Assembly (NCBI GenBank): GCA_035041965.1
Contig: JAPYMA010000163.1
Coordinates: forward strand, 24,468 to 88,467
Direction of reading: 5' to 3'
Origin: Anisakis pegreffii
Taxonomy: Eukaryota; Nematoda; Chromadorea; Rhabditida; Anisakidae
DNA: 64,000 nt
Shown piece after piece: positions 50,082-63,115 of the stretch; within the stretch, counting starts at the first letter, position 1; the number at the start of each line of letters is the position of its first letter. The position numbers were made by a program, and so were the translations under genes. The notes beneath the pieces are model-generated. The model saw nothing but the letters and a program-made list of their open reading frames with translations, searched no databases and was not told the origin of the DNA.

Positions 50082-53000
50082 AACCCTTAAAACAAATTCA
50101 AAACGAAGTCAGATGGAGCGTACTTTTCATTCAGGATTTGTTGTCATATTTTCATTTATACGACAAGCAACTATAATAATTTCCATTCATTCGCAAAAAT
50201 TTCACTTCCGGAGACGTTTTCAAAACATTTCGGGTGTGTGCAATCTTCTTCAACTTAGACATGATCACTTGCCATTTAGCGCAACTTTTCTTGAATAAAG
50301 GGTTTTTGATAGCAAATTTTTGAAGCGTTTAAATGCATCTTCGATCACTCCCGTGAAATTATTCGTTAACCCAAATATTTTACCGCTTGAAAATTGTTCT
50401 CCTTCAAATGCTGTTTTTATTATTTCATCTGACCTGGTTGATTTTACATTTTAAAGTTTCATACTTTTTATATTCAGCGTCGAATTTCATTCTGAACTGA
50501 ATCGATTCAGATTCAACCTTTATTCATTGAGATCAATTTGTGCGCTTCACCGATCTCATTGGTTTTATCGAGTAATACGTAAGTTATGAGTCGATGGACA
50601 TCCGCTGTTTTTCTATTGCGTCTTTGATTCACCATTACCGAGTTGGCCTTCTGGCTGAGGAATAGCCAATTATTGCTGTTAAAATCTTCGTTAATGATGC
50701 CCACGCCTGGTTGTTTTTAATGTTAACATTTTCTTTTGCATCGCAAATTTTGCCTCAATTGTATCTGTGTAGTACAAGAAACATACGGATTTTGACAGAA
50801 TTTTCATGTATAAATGATGCTTTGACAGTACGAAACACGTTGATTATTGCTGAACGAGTGACATTTTGCGATGAGGATCTGAACTTATCTGTCATTGTTT
50901 TGTCATGCTTGTGAAATTCTCTCTCCTTCTTCTTCTCAACGTTTTCATTGATATCCGTGAAATCACTCTAGTTCATGCAATATTCCAGAAGATGCACCAC
51001 CAGTCCAATCAAATTCCTCCGAGAATTTTGGCAACTTATTCACGAAGTGAGAGTGAGCCACACAGCATTGATAAAGGCTAAGAATTTTTCGTCATACTTC
51101 AATTGTTAGTGTGTTTACGAGCTAACCAAACGAATATTAAATCAAAAATAAGATCAGAACGATTTCAACACATACTGGATGAGACATACTGAATGAATTA
51201 TAAGAAATATTGGGTGAACTGATTGATATACTGATACACCACTCGAGCAAAACTTTCCTCCGCGAACGGAAATCGCACAGACGATGTACTAATTTCATCG
51301 GTTGGGGCTCTACCTCTGAGCTATCACGGGGACCGTCCAGGGTCCGCTGAGTGGTTGTGTTAAGATCGCAATCAGTTCTTCAGCGCATATAATGCGAAAC
51401 TGATCTGATGAGCGTCGAATGGTACAGTCAGAGCGAACTGGTCTATACGCGATCTCAACAACATAAACGCATAACAGCAGATATCTAGAACAAACGCACA
51501 GTAGCAGATAATCACTGGTGTACTTTAACGTTTCTCGCACAATTAGTCAAGCTCATATTCTAATGCTCTATCTCAAAGCTGAATTAGTCATTGTGTATAC
51601 TGCACATGAATTGTATCAGCTACACTGATAGATGTAAAAAGACGTGTAAACAAACATAATATGTGGTTTGCAAATCATATATTAGTTTCAATTTTATATT
51701 GCATCCTATCATTGTGTATTTATTTAGGTTCGTTAATGTAAATTGCACATGGTTGCATATTTACATAACATCATCACCGCATAGTTATTAGACTAATACC
51801 AGTTGCAAAGTACATTGCGGCTCGTACGTATGCTCACATACTAACATTTATGCTTCACATTAATTGGAGGGTGTTATTGAAATCGTTCAATTGGTTGAAA
51901 TAATTGACTGCTGAAATCAAAGCCAAACAATTGACGTTGGTAAACGATGAAATCATTTAGCAACGTCAATCGTTTGACTTTGATGAAATCATGCTCGTAA
52001 AGGAGGATGCAAATTCAGAAGGAAAAGCGTTTTGCATCAAACAGTAGCCAAATGTCGTAACAACTGACGATAGTGTGATGCTGGCAGATTATCCTTCCAG
52101 TCAAGCACAGGCATATCATAGGATTCATACGAAATAGTCATTCAGGCTCAAGAAAAATACTACCTTACCAGATAACCAGAATTTAGATTGCATACGTGTA
52201 TATCTCGGATTCAGATTGTTCAATTGCGTAATGACTATGAATCAAGGGCTGACGTGTTGAGCATTGAGCCATGCACACACGCACGCAACAACCCGTAATA
52301 TCTGCCAACCAAGGGTAGAGGACGGACTTGCGGAATTTGAGAGATCCATCTGCAGTGGTGCTGCTAAGAAGGGATTAATTCATTCATTGATTCTGTCATC
52401 AAGGAAAAGATTATGAGTGAACTGAATGATCCTATGAATTTGAGGTTCAGGTTTGGTTAGCTTAAAAGTTTTGGTACCATATATCATTCTGTTGTATTTC
52501 CAAGCTGAACGAATTGAAACCAATGAAAGGAATTCAGTTACGATGAAGCACTGAACTGTTGTCAATTAGATCAACTTTTTCATCTGTTAGAGAGATTCTG
52601 GATTAGACGTCTTCATAGGAGCACGAAAACTATGATATGAGCAATTAACTGCTCATGGAAAAGAACTGCTGAAGGTTATGAATCCAGAATTATGTTACGT
52701 AACATATTTAGATTATAAGTCTCATTATGACTATTTACTTGATCTAGTACTAAGGAGTATTAAGGATTAAGTATTGAGGATCATTAAGTATAAAGGAGGA
52801 AGTAAGGAGAAATATTAAGCATTAAGGAGCTTTTTTGGATTACAGATTGACGAACTCGTGAAATAAGCTGTTTTTGCGCTGAATAATGCATATTATAGAT
52901 TGGAACTGAGAACATGATATGGTGCACATATAAACAGATATACTCAAGAGTAGTGAATAAGTAAAATTTTTATTGTGCATCATTCAGTGACTGCTGAAGA

Positions 53001-54444
53001 ATTATTCCTTTCAACACATCACTAACAAACTAGAATATATTAATGAGTGACAGCTGCCCAGTCATAATGTTGCCATAATGAGCGATCTTGCCATTGGGGT
53101 TTGCAAACTCCCGACAATTTTAGCAATACCAAGATCGGGATTTAATCCCAAGAATGTACTTGTCTCGTAATATTGATGTCTTGCTCCCGGATTTTAAAAT
53201 GCTATCACATCTGATTGTTGATGTCTTTAACTGACTTCTGGAATATGGAAATGTCGCATGTTCAACACATTTCTTTGAGGCAATGCGTTCATGATTAGTC
53301 AAAAAGCAATTCATTCAACGATTCATGAATGCGATAATACTTTTAAATCTAAAACAAAGCATCAACATCACGGGACAAGTAAAATCAGATAAAGCATCAA
53401 CGATTAAATCTTTTGCGACGATATCCTAACTTTTTTCTGTAAATAACTTCAACCGGCTAATTTTCAGTTGCTTACATTTGAGATGAAAGGAAACCAAACA
53501 TATTCCTCGACCTATTTTTATTGAACTTCTCCAGTGCTTCAAAGGGATTAAACTTGTATTCTACAGTAAACAGCATTCATACATTGAAAATTATTAGAAC
53601 AATTCAAATAGAATCGTCAACAAAGGGAATGATCATCAGCAGTGCAACAAAAATAGAATTAACGTTCACATACCAACAAAAGACTCAAACAATACAATTG
53701 AATGAAGCTTCAAATAATCTCTGATAAACGTTTGAGCGTTGGTTGTTGAATAACTCATACGCGTTCTCAGTTTTGCGCAGAAGAAAGAAAATGCAGGGAG
53801 AGCTCGTTCACCTGTCGGTGGGATCGTTTTAATCGATTTTAACAGATGTTCGTTGATTTTAAAAACAAATGTTCGTTTATTCGTGCGAAAGTGATTTAAA
53901 GATAATAGGAATTCTCAGTATCATGCACAGTGACATTCATGTATCGTTTTATTTTTAACTGATGAGGGTTCATTCAGAGTCACGGTAAATTTCTCACCAT
54001 TTCGTAGAGACTCCTTTATATCTTAAAAAATGTTTGAGTTTCATGTTTTATTATAATCGATTAACGAATTCCTGATAGTATTCAGAAAATGTGATAGCGA
54101 AGTTTTGTTGGATAGAAAAACATTATGCAGTGTTTATTTCGCACAAGAGTCTTAAAACTGAAATCATCAATTTCAACGGAGCGAGGCTTGGCGACCATTT
54201 CATTCAGCGGATGAGTAGTTGGTCGCGATTAGTTTGAGAAATGTGGTGATGGGTGGGTCTCTTCTGGTCTTCGGAACATTTAGTTCGTCGCAGAATATTC
54301 TATTAGGCTTTGGCTTTAAATGCACAAGTAGTCCTCCCGCTGACAAACCGTCTTATTTTTAATTTCGCAGCGCAGTTTACATTTGATTGCCTTTTTTGAA
54401 AAGAAAATATTCCCAGCAGCGAAAATGCCTGCCGCTTCCGTCGC

Positions 54445-54447
<3 letters not shown>
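50082..54447. other. No supported gene
   Basis: The minus frame at 50,513-50,704 and plus frame at 50,711-50,914 have no splice partners. 52,740-52,835 is a degenerate run of ATTAAGGA-like words. A tRNA-like box is listed separately. Confidence 0.45.
51230..51335 (-). other. tRNA-like / SINE-like pol III box
   Basis: On the minus strand TAGCTCAGAGGTAGAGC (51323-51307) matches the tRNA D-arm and A-box, with GCTC pairing GAGC. A degenerate B-box-like CGTTCGCGG lies about 45 bases on. No anticodon arm or closed acceptor stem can be folded by eye, so this is more likely a tRNA-derived retroposon or relic than a working tRNA. Confidence 0.4.

Positions 54448-54530
<83 letters not shown>
54448..54530. 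repeat. (TA)n microsatellite, about 41 units
   Basis: An uninterrupted TA run of 83 bases. The Tyr/Ile frames over it are artefacts. Confidence 0.97.
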
Positions 54531-54533
<3 letters not shown>

Positions 54534-54850
54534 GACGAGCTTGCATTGTTTGAAGGCATATTTTAAGAATAATTGCGAAGTTGATGGACCATAATAAATA
54601 GAAAACAAAACAGCAGTAATGACTGATGACATTATCAAGTTCTTGCTCATTTCATCGCCCTTTGCGTGGTTAGCAACAAATATGACCGCATACGGATGAT
54701 CTCGGAATGATTAATGCGAGATTCGAGATAACTATATTACAAAAGTTATAAAAAATGCAGTGTTCTTTCAGATCCTGAGATCCTGTGATCTATTAGAACC
54801 TGAATGTCGGGATTGGGATTCGAAAATCAGGATCCCCGGACCCTCTGCAA
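54531..54850. other. Terminus-like remnant of the TAGGG element family
   Basis: 54,770-54,850 has GATCCTGAGATCCTG and GGATCCCCGGACCC-TCTGCAAAG, resembling the right arm of the 41,801-43,023 element (GATC/GGGATC subrepeats, TGCAAACCC). Together with 55,257-55,512 it suggests a rearranged copy. Confidence 0.45.
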
Positions 54851-55172
54851 AGTTTAATTACCATAATGAATGAGCAGATGTGAGAGCAAGTAAGTAGGTG
54901 TCGCGAACTAAAACCCGTTAATAAAAAACCATGCTAGAATATAATAAAATATTATCTGCAAATATAATATAACTATTATCTGCAAATATAAAGACAAATA
55001 ACTATATAAAAAGTTCAATTACCATAATGAATGAGCAGATGTGAGAGCAAGCAAGTAGGTGTCGCGAACTAAAACCCGTTAATAAAAACCCATGCTAGAA
55101 TATAATAAAATATTATCTGCAAGTATAATATAACTGTTATCTGCAAATATAAAGACAAATAACTATATAACA
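54851..55172 (+). repeat. 161-bp tandem duplication, two copies
   Basis: 54,851-55,011 and 55,012-55,172 differ at only a handful of positions. Each copy itself contains TATTATCTGCAA-type repeats. Confidence 0.95.
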
Positions 55173-55256
55173 AAAAGGGCAGTTGATCAAACATCGAGAA
55201 CGCCATTGACCATATTATTAATCCTCTAAGTTGCATGCAATACGCCTTACATGCAA

Positions 55257-55512
55257 ATCAAATTATCAAACATGTAAGTGCTCGATAGTTCGATGAAAAT
55301 CCATTGCGGATTTTTATTCACTTTTTAGATAAACTCTGAACATTTAATTTTTTCAAAAATCAAATGATATAATTCAAGCGATGCATTCCTTTCGTAAAAA
55401 GTCGAAATTTCCGAAATGGCAGAATTCACCTGACGTTAATATTGGACTTTAAGTATTGCAACTAGGTGCTTGAGAATCAAGAATTTCATATTCACATGCA
55501 GGTGTCGTTTCA
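55257..55512 (+). repeat. Segment shared with the 41.8-kb element
   Basis: A diverged copy of 42,469-42,722 in the same orientation. No terminal repeats sit next to it. Confidence 0.88.
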
Positions 55513-56028
55513 GGTAATCCAACTATGGCCATAAAACTGAACGATCTGTTCGGCATTTCGGATTACTCGTACACATTAAGTGGTAGGATAAATAACATTT
55601 GAGCACATACAAATATTATAGATTACAGATATCATACAGCATAAATTAGTTGCTGTTCAATAAGAGTTGTTTGCTTAGATATTAACCTGCTAAACTGCAG
55701 CAAGTTTTCCCGATCGACTTTACCTGGCGATGGTTTTATTTTAACCTCCACGTACATGAATGTTCACCCTTTACTCTCAGACCCCACACAATATGTCTCG
55801 TACATTCCTTTCAAAGAGTGACCACTCTAACATCGATCAAACCGAACACATCTCGCAAACCTTTTTCGTTATATCTATTGAACATCATATTCAATTTGTG
55901 TATGATGCTGAAAGATTGATTATATTTCCGTCCTATATGTCCTGCTATCAAACTGAGGTCAGCAACTAAATAATTAATTCTGTCGGCAATAATACTTGGT
56001 CGAGCATCGATGCCCTCATGTGTAAAGG

Positions 56029-56590
56029 TGGTGTTCGTCGGGGAGCAATTTTTTGCACGGGGGGGGTCCCCGCGGGAAGTAAATTGGACGGGGGTGGGGA
56101 TCCCCGCGAAAAAGTCGGGGGTAAATTGCGCGGAGGGGGACCCCGTCGGGGAATGACCGCTCCCGTGTTCCCCGACGGGGAGGACGGGGTGCATTTCAGC
56201 TCAATTTTTTAAACAAAATTTCAATTTTTTAAAGATTTTTCTTCTTTTTTGAGTAGTTTTCTTTCAAGTGCACCTTATACTCACATTTCAAAACAAAAAA
56301 CAAGACAATATTGAAAGTGTTGCGGCTGTTTTTCACCATTTTCAGTTAAATGTTCGCGAGATTCGGGAAGGTTCGCACTCCCTGTCCTCCCCGACGGGGA
56401 GCTGAATTGGACGAGGGGGTCCCCGCGAAAATGTCGGAGAGCAAATTGCGCGGGGGAGGGGTCCCCGCGGGGAGTAAATTGGACGGGGGGGGCCGCAAAA
56501 AAGTTAGGGAGCAAATTGCGCGGGGAGGGAGCGCTCCCCGCATTCCCTGCCGGGGTCCCCGACGGGGATCCCGTTCCCCGACGAACACTA
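56029..56590. mobile_element. GC-rich hAT-like foldback/MITE element
   Basis: The left end is TGGTGTTCGTCGGGGA and the complement of the right end is TAGTGTTCGTCGGGGA. TGTAAAGG flanks both sides (56021-56028 and 56591-56598), the 8-bp duplication typical of hAT. Both arms are built of G-run repeats such as AAATTGGACGGGGG and GCGGGGAGG interspersed with TCCCCGCG, separated by an AT-rich centre (about 56,203-56,380). There is no transposase; long Gly/Pro/Arg frames are artefacts. Confidence 0.88.
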
Positions 56591-56598
56591 TGTAAAGG

Positions 56599-56787
56599 TA
56601 TTCTTTTTGAACTGATGTTCCTATGATGTGCAGTCTTGGATGTGGACAATGCTTTGATTAACGCTTCGAAAAGCTGCCTTTTCATGCGCAGTCTGCTCGT
56701 GTTGTACTTTCTATTCAGCGATATCCAACCGACCACAGCATTACATGCACATATGCCTACGGTAATGAAGAAAAACACAACTTGTGT
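56599..56787 (-). CDS. Possible membrane-protein exon interrupted by the hAT-like element
   Basis: After a CTCCAG acceptor the minus strand encodes QVVFFFITVGICACNAVVGW (one membrane helix), then a basic segment with RLRMKRQLFEALIKAL, resembling the TM5 to third-loop junction of nematode chemoreceptors. The frame then meets the GC-rich element at 56,590. On either side of it no donor is seen. Upstream helices are not identified, so the assignment is tentative. Confidence 0.28.
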
Positions 56788-56829
56788 CTGGAGTATTGAC
56801 AGACTGAGGGGACTCGAAATATGTTATCA

Positions 56830-58176
56830 TACGTGTTCTACATCGACAATGAGTCGAAACCAAGAAATATAACGGTCCTGAGATTTGAAGGTTGACATTT
56901 TTTGCTGATTAATGTTCCAAATGGGTCGCGCATACCCGAAGACATCATAAGAGTTAACCGAATCCACACATATCGTCTTTGAATTCAGTGAAAGAGCAAG
57001 GATAACATTGCTACAGCACTGCGTGACACTTTGCGGTGACTTCAAAACTCTGATCATAATAAGTATCATCGTTTATGGAGCTTTTTCGGGATGCTTGCTT
57101 AGGTGCGGCGTACAACAGGCTTTGTATTTTGTAGTCATATTATTGGCATTGAAATCAGTCCGATAAGACGAACTTGAAGGAGGACGCTGTCTACGTGAAT
57201 ATTCATGACCGCAAATTCTTTGGATGGCTACGCAACTAAAAAGATGGAGGAGTACGTATGCATGAGTGCAAAAAAATCATAAGCTACAATTGTCTTTGTT
57301 TCTGCTGGATGATAAAGGAAACTCCGATGCGATAATGATGATCATAAAAAATGAACGCGAAAGCGACGTGTTTACATTTGTTCGCTTGTTTGAATGTCCC
57401 CAATCAGCTCTTTTTGTTCGCTATTGTTCGTATGTTTGTTTGTAAATACGGTAATATCAACTAATTGCATACAATAAGCCAAAATCAATTGTTAAACTTC
57501 GTACAAAATTGTGAGATCAATTTGTTGAAGCAGGCTTTGTAGATATGAGAAATCAAAAATGATCAATAAACTCATTGAAACTGGTAGCATTATCGACGTA
57601 TCGATAAAAACTGTTTACTGCTTCACTAATCAAACACACTATCTATCACTTCAGGAGGATTCGCTAACTTGGAAAAATTGCTTTTGAACGAAGGTCTGTC
57701 TCTTCAGACATTCATTTCCTGTTCATGTAATCATAAGGCATGAGATGCTATTCAAGCAAAGCATACTACTGGTGACAAATAGGCGGAGAATTTCTGACTT
57801 ATGAGATATCTTCGTGACAAAGTGAGGTGTAGCATCATTTGATGAGTAGTTCAGTACCATTGTAGCCGGAAAAACATAATGTTGATGTATCATCGAGCAT
57901 ATTTGCATCTGATGGAGCATTTGTGATTGAGGAATAGGTAAAGAGTATTGCACCCGGTTGATAAGACCCTCCCTCCCACCATTTCAATTTGCCCGTCCTT
58001 TTTCAAGCTGCATCATTTTACTCGATAAGTATTCTACTCGCATTCGCTGAACCGCTTCAAAAAAACGCCCATAACAAACATTCAATCGCGAGCGCACAAC
58101 AACACAGAACATTGCATTCATTTCTGCACAAACAACTCGCATCGACGACAGCTGACAATACCGCGCTATCATCATA
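56830..58176. other. Upstream region of the galectin gene
   Basis: Several GC-richer minus-strand frames (56,827-57,069 and near 57,100-57,250) might be exons of the receptor-like fragment, but no frame-consistent chain was found. The galectin promoter should lie in the last few hundred bases. Confidence 0.35.
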
Positions 58177-61100
58177 ATGGTGAGTCATTTGCTGTTCGCA
58201 TCCGTTTGATAATTTAAAAATGTTTTTATTATCAGTGTTTTCACTTTATCAATGAGATATCAATTTCATATCGTTCATTTTGTTGCATGTTTCTGCCGGA
58301 TACTCGGTTCTTTGACTTTCAGTATCCTGAAAATTTATTGGAACCCATTCAAGTCAATCTTACAATTAGTTAATGCTTTCCTAGAGCTTATTCTTGGGCC
58401 ACAACGAAACGGAAGGGAATTATGTAAAATGCAAATTGAATATCGAGAATATTGAATAATCGCATTCCTCTACTCATTCCGAATTTCTGTATCGGTGATT
58501 AATTGATTTTTCATGTGATATTTTCAGTGCATCTGTTTGCTAATATAAAAATGTTTTTATTATCAGTGTTTTCATTTTATCAATGAAATTCTTTGATTTG
58601 AGAATTTATCAATGAAAAAATCAGTATGAAAGCATTCGAAACGAACACAAAATTTTGGTGTCCAACGATACTGTCATCAAAATTCCGTCTCTGCTAAACT
58701 CTTCTACGCGATAACACTTTAATGATCAGGTCACACTCATCAATATCATCGCTTCTTCAAATGCCCGTCCTGAGGAATTGTTCCTTCATTCAGTTACATC
58801 GAACATGTTGTCCATTGCAATACAGATAATTTGAGATAAGTTAGAGGATGTCAAAGGAATCGATTGAAATTTTTTGTCAATAATGGCGAAAAATTTTGCT
58901 GTTGTTGATGATTCATCATGTGCATGCTAGGTGCATAGAAACCCAGAGAATGGCCATCTTGATTGCAAGCAATATGGGAGGGATCTCTAATCTCATTGAA
59001 CGAATGAAACAACAATACAAAATCGATTGAATGCTAAGCGTAAGACAGCGAGTGTATGTGTTGATGTACGTTACATATAGTGGAATAAGCGGAAAATGAA
59101 AATGAAATATTGGTATACCAATGCAAATCAAATATATTCTGCCATCAGTGCAAATCACAGAATTCTTATTCCAGCTCACAATCCTTCATTCATTTCTGCA
59201 TATAACTCTTACATTCAGTGCGACTATTTCTGAGTGTAAGTGTTGCATTTAGAGCGGTTCTTTTTGCATGTGAATGTTACATCTGGGGCGATTCTGTCTT
59301 ATATGACGTGAAAAAGAACGTCCGAGAAGTTAGTGCAAATAAAGAAACATGACTAAACTGAACAGACATGATACATCGAAGTGGTTTTAGTGCATCCTGT
59401 TTTTTCAAAAAGTTGTGTAATACATTCCTTCCGTAATTCATTCATAAGCTCTATTCCTATATAGCGATTGATGAGTTGTTGGGAATTTTCATTAGCCAAA
59501 TGTTTGAATAAGAGCAGAAGTTGCGAATCGATGAGCTCTTTCATGGCTTTTCCGGAATAGAGGAAGCACTAATGTTGGGTTGGTCAAATTGCAATCTGCG
59601 GATATCAGTAAACCAATTCTGCTGAGGATTCTCCCATCACTTTCAGTATGCTGCATCCTGCTGTAGAGGTATCCGCGAAGGTGATAACCAAACAACTGAA
59701 ATCTCATAGTTCAAAATCTCCGGCAAAGATAAGCCAGCAATTAATTTGATATATTGAGTGTTAATGATTGAAACTTTTGAAGCAGCACCCAGGTGATGTA
59801 GCCATCCCACTGCCATACGTCTCAAAACTCAGTCAACAATTGCAACCTGGACAAACACTTGTGGTTCATGGAACTGTGAACAACGATGCAGAAAGGTAAG
59901 GCGAACTTGTTTTTGTCTTGTTCCATTCATATGATCCATAAAATATATTGAACATAAACACCTCGAAGTTCAAACAATTGAATTCCGAATACGGCTGCTC
60001 TTATCAAATGATTCGGAGTCGGTGCGCTGATTCTTCGAAAATCACTCGAATAAAGACTAATTTTTTCGGTTTCGGTGAGGAGTTCTTTCAAGGGAATGAC
60101 TTTTGTGAATGAATCACATGTACCACATCATTTCCACCATACATTTATTATATTGCATTCAGCTGAACTCCTTTTCATTGATATTTCTTTCCATATCAAA
60201 TGAAAAATTTTGATTGGGAAGAAGGGTTATACGAGGTAATGGAACAGTATTTGAATAGAGGATGTTTGAAAAATAAAAATTCATTAGAGTTGAATGCGTT
60301 TTAGTACTGTGAAGGAAAAAATCAGGGTTGTTTTTGTGATAAGCAATTTGATTGCTTACAATCTTTTGAACCAAATCGTTCGTTATTGAACGTCTACTTG
60401 AATAGAGCGTTGTTTATGAGTTTGTGTCGTAATTGTAATGACTGGTGAGTTGTTTGTCTCGTTTGCTTATCACAACAATCCGATGTGTTTTTGCATTGAC
60501 GATATTCAGTTGGAGAATATTTGTGAAAAACAAACTGCGAGAGCCAATTATATAGTGAAATCGTTGCATGACAGAGATAAAACATGAGAGAAAACGCCTC
60601 TCTCTGAACTGACTAAAAATCATGCGTAAAAAATTGATTTTATTAAGGAAGATCATCATTTTGGTACACACAAATGAGATGCATCTGTATGCTTTTCGGC
60701 TCACTCGTAAAATTTATCAGCTCGTAAAAATTCGTCATCGAACACGTTAATGTGAATCAGTGTTGTTGTTTCGATTCGAGCTTTGCTGTCAGTCGACTTA
60801 CATCGTTTCGAAATGAACATGAGTCACCAACGCACAGTAATACCTGTTCGTAAAGAACAGTGATTCACTGTGATATGACTGCAGTGATAATATAAACGAT
60901 TACAGATTGACTGTGAATTTTCTTCATGGTGCATCAAAAATCGAAGCCCCAGGTGCTCAAGTAGTGCTTCATTTAGACGTTCGTTTTAAAGAGGGCAAAA
61001 TTGTTATGAATACAATGCAGGTTTGTCAATTTGATGATTCGACCTCATCGCATCGCTCATCACTCCTTCATTAAGATCCTTCATCATTATTTACTGAACA

Positions 61101-62963
61101 GAAATTGCTTGTGTAACATTGGAAAAAATCAATTTTGCATTGACGATCACATGTGAACACAACTGATTCAGTATTGTGAAACGTTCCGTTTGGCTGGTTT
61201 GAAAGACTTTAGAAACTGATTGCTGAATACAACAAATGAGAAGCAACTGAGAGAATGAAGGTAATTGCTTGAATGGCATGTGCCAGTATAATAGTTAGAA
61301 TCGTGCAAAACAATTCTTTTATAGAATGGAACATGGGGCAAAGAAGAAAGAGTGTCAAATCCATTCAAACCCGGTGCGGAATTCGATCTGCGTGTTCGAG
61401 CGCATGAGGATAAATTCGAAGTATCGGCTAACCACAAGGAAGTTCGTGAATTCAAGATGCGTCTTCCAATCAGTTCAATCGAATACTTCACTGTGACTGG
61501 TGACGCCAAACTTAAGGGTGTGCACTGGGGTGGTCGTTACTACACTCTTCCGTTCGAAACTCAGTTCGAAGGTGGTCATCTGAAGAGTGGTGAGCGGTTT
61601 AGTGGTTTTTTCCTTTCTTGTTTTGATTGCAGGGGCAGTGTGGTCGTTCATTTAACACTTTGATACTCTAGTGAATTGTTTGACTGAAGAAGCGATACAA
61701 TGAAGAAGCGACATTAACGATTGCTGCAGATTCTTTCAACAATACGCATTTGATTGTCCATTTGTATTTTGCTGGTTTCGATTAGATCTTCGACGCGGAC
61801 AAATTATCAATTTCACAGAACATTTGTTTGGTTATCACCAACACAAAGCAGTGTTGGTGATAACTTCTTAATTACCTTAATTACGGGAGGGCTACAGATT
61901 AAGCATGAAGAATATAAAGTGAACATTGATTCATACCAAAAATCTCCTTAGAATTCATCAGCTGCAGTAAATTATGATCAGGATTAGCGTGTAAAGAGAG
62001 GATTTGTGAAAAATATGATGTCCCGTAATTGAGAACGTATGTATCGTTGTGAATAATAGCTGACGATAATCGTTCAGGAGAACGCGTTTTCGTTTATGGT
62101 GAGCCGAAAGGGGAGCGTTTCGCAATTAACTTCATTGCACGTAACGGTGATGTTCTGTTCCATTTCAATCCTCGCTTCAAGGAGAAAAAAGTATCGTTTC
62201 GACTATTCTTTGCAATAAAATGATATATTCGTATTGAATCGTGTTATCAGTAGTGATGGATTCTTTAAAATTAACATAACTTCATTAACTATTGTAAAGA
62301 GAGACTGCGTTTTCTAATGAGAAATACACCTAAACATGAAACATCAATCCATTGACTGATGTGGTAGAACGACCAAAAAAGGTGGCAATAACGTTTTTAA
62401 GCAATTGTATTAGTTGAATTTATTGATTACAAAAATGCATTCTTGAATTGTTTTTGCCAGCTAAATGGAATTCGTTGCATTTTTCATTTTTTATTTGATT
62501 TTTTGATAAGTGGCATTCTTTAAATGGTGCAGTAAAAAATTCAGGTGGTGCGTAATGCGCAAATTGGTGGAGAATGGGGATTGGAGGAGCGTGAAGGGCC
62601 GTTCCCGTTCAAGAAAGATATTAGCTTCGATCTTGCGTTCCTCAATGAACCTTATTCTATCCAGGTTTATTCGTTTGTTTTCCTTGAATTACGCTTCCAA
62701 ACTTTGAAATGAGCGATTTTCAAAATGACAACCATCTCATAACAAAGTTATCAGTTTCGATAATTACTAACAACAAGTCGTTCGTTTCGACCATCAGATG
62801 AGAAATGCGAATGTACTCAGGATATTAATTATGACAGATATTCCACGATGGAGAACGCATTGGCACATTTGCGCATCGAACAAAGGATCCAGCCAACGAT
62901 TACATGGGACTCAGTATTGCTGGCGATCTCGAGCTAACTGGACTTGAATTTTCACAGCATTAA
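58177..62963 (+). CDS. Tandem-repeat galectin (two carbohydrate-recognition domains)
   Basis: Beta-galactoside-binding lectin of the nematode 32-kDa type, made without a signal peptide. Exons: 58177-58179 (ATG only, then GTGAGT), 59786-59895 (or from 59783), 60906-61020, 61325-61589, 62078-62190, 62545-62664 and 62838-62963. Phases agree and give about 283 residues. N-terminal CRD about 9-150, with H60, D62, R64, N73, W80, E83, R85; C-terminal CRD about 155-283, with H193, N195, R197, N206, W213, E216, R218. The C-terminal site is canonical. The N-terminal site has Asp where vertebrate galectins have Asn. VHWGGRYY links toward the second domain. The one-codon first exon is inferred because no in-frame ATG precedes the VAIPLPYVS start in exon 2. 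Confidence 0.94.
61831..61864. repeat. Perfect 14-bp hairpin inside a galectin intron
   Basis: GTTATCACCAACAC, a six-base loop AAAGCA, then the exact complement. Lies between the exons ending at 61,589 and starting at 62,078. Too short for a miRNA precursor. Confidence 0.9.
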
Positions 62964-63115
62964 ACTTCGCTGTCATTTCCTTCCACATGATTCCATCAAT
63001 TCTGTTCCACTTTATATCCGTTCTATGTGCAGTAAATCCTAGTTCTTTTAAATTTTCGCTTCTTCTTTTCAGTTATGAACGAATTTATATCTCTTACGAT
63101 AATGCTTATCACCTG

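Noticed and set aside
54316..54650. Tyr-Ile repeat frames
   Set aside because: They are translations of the TA microsatellite.
56018..56778. Gly/Pro/Arg-rich frames on both strands
   Set aside because: They result from G- and C-run repeats inside a transposable element, not from a gene.
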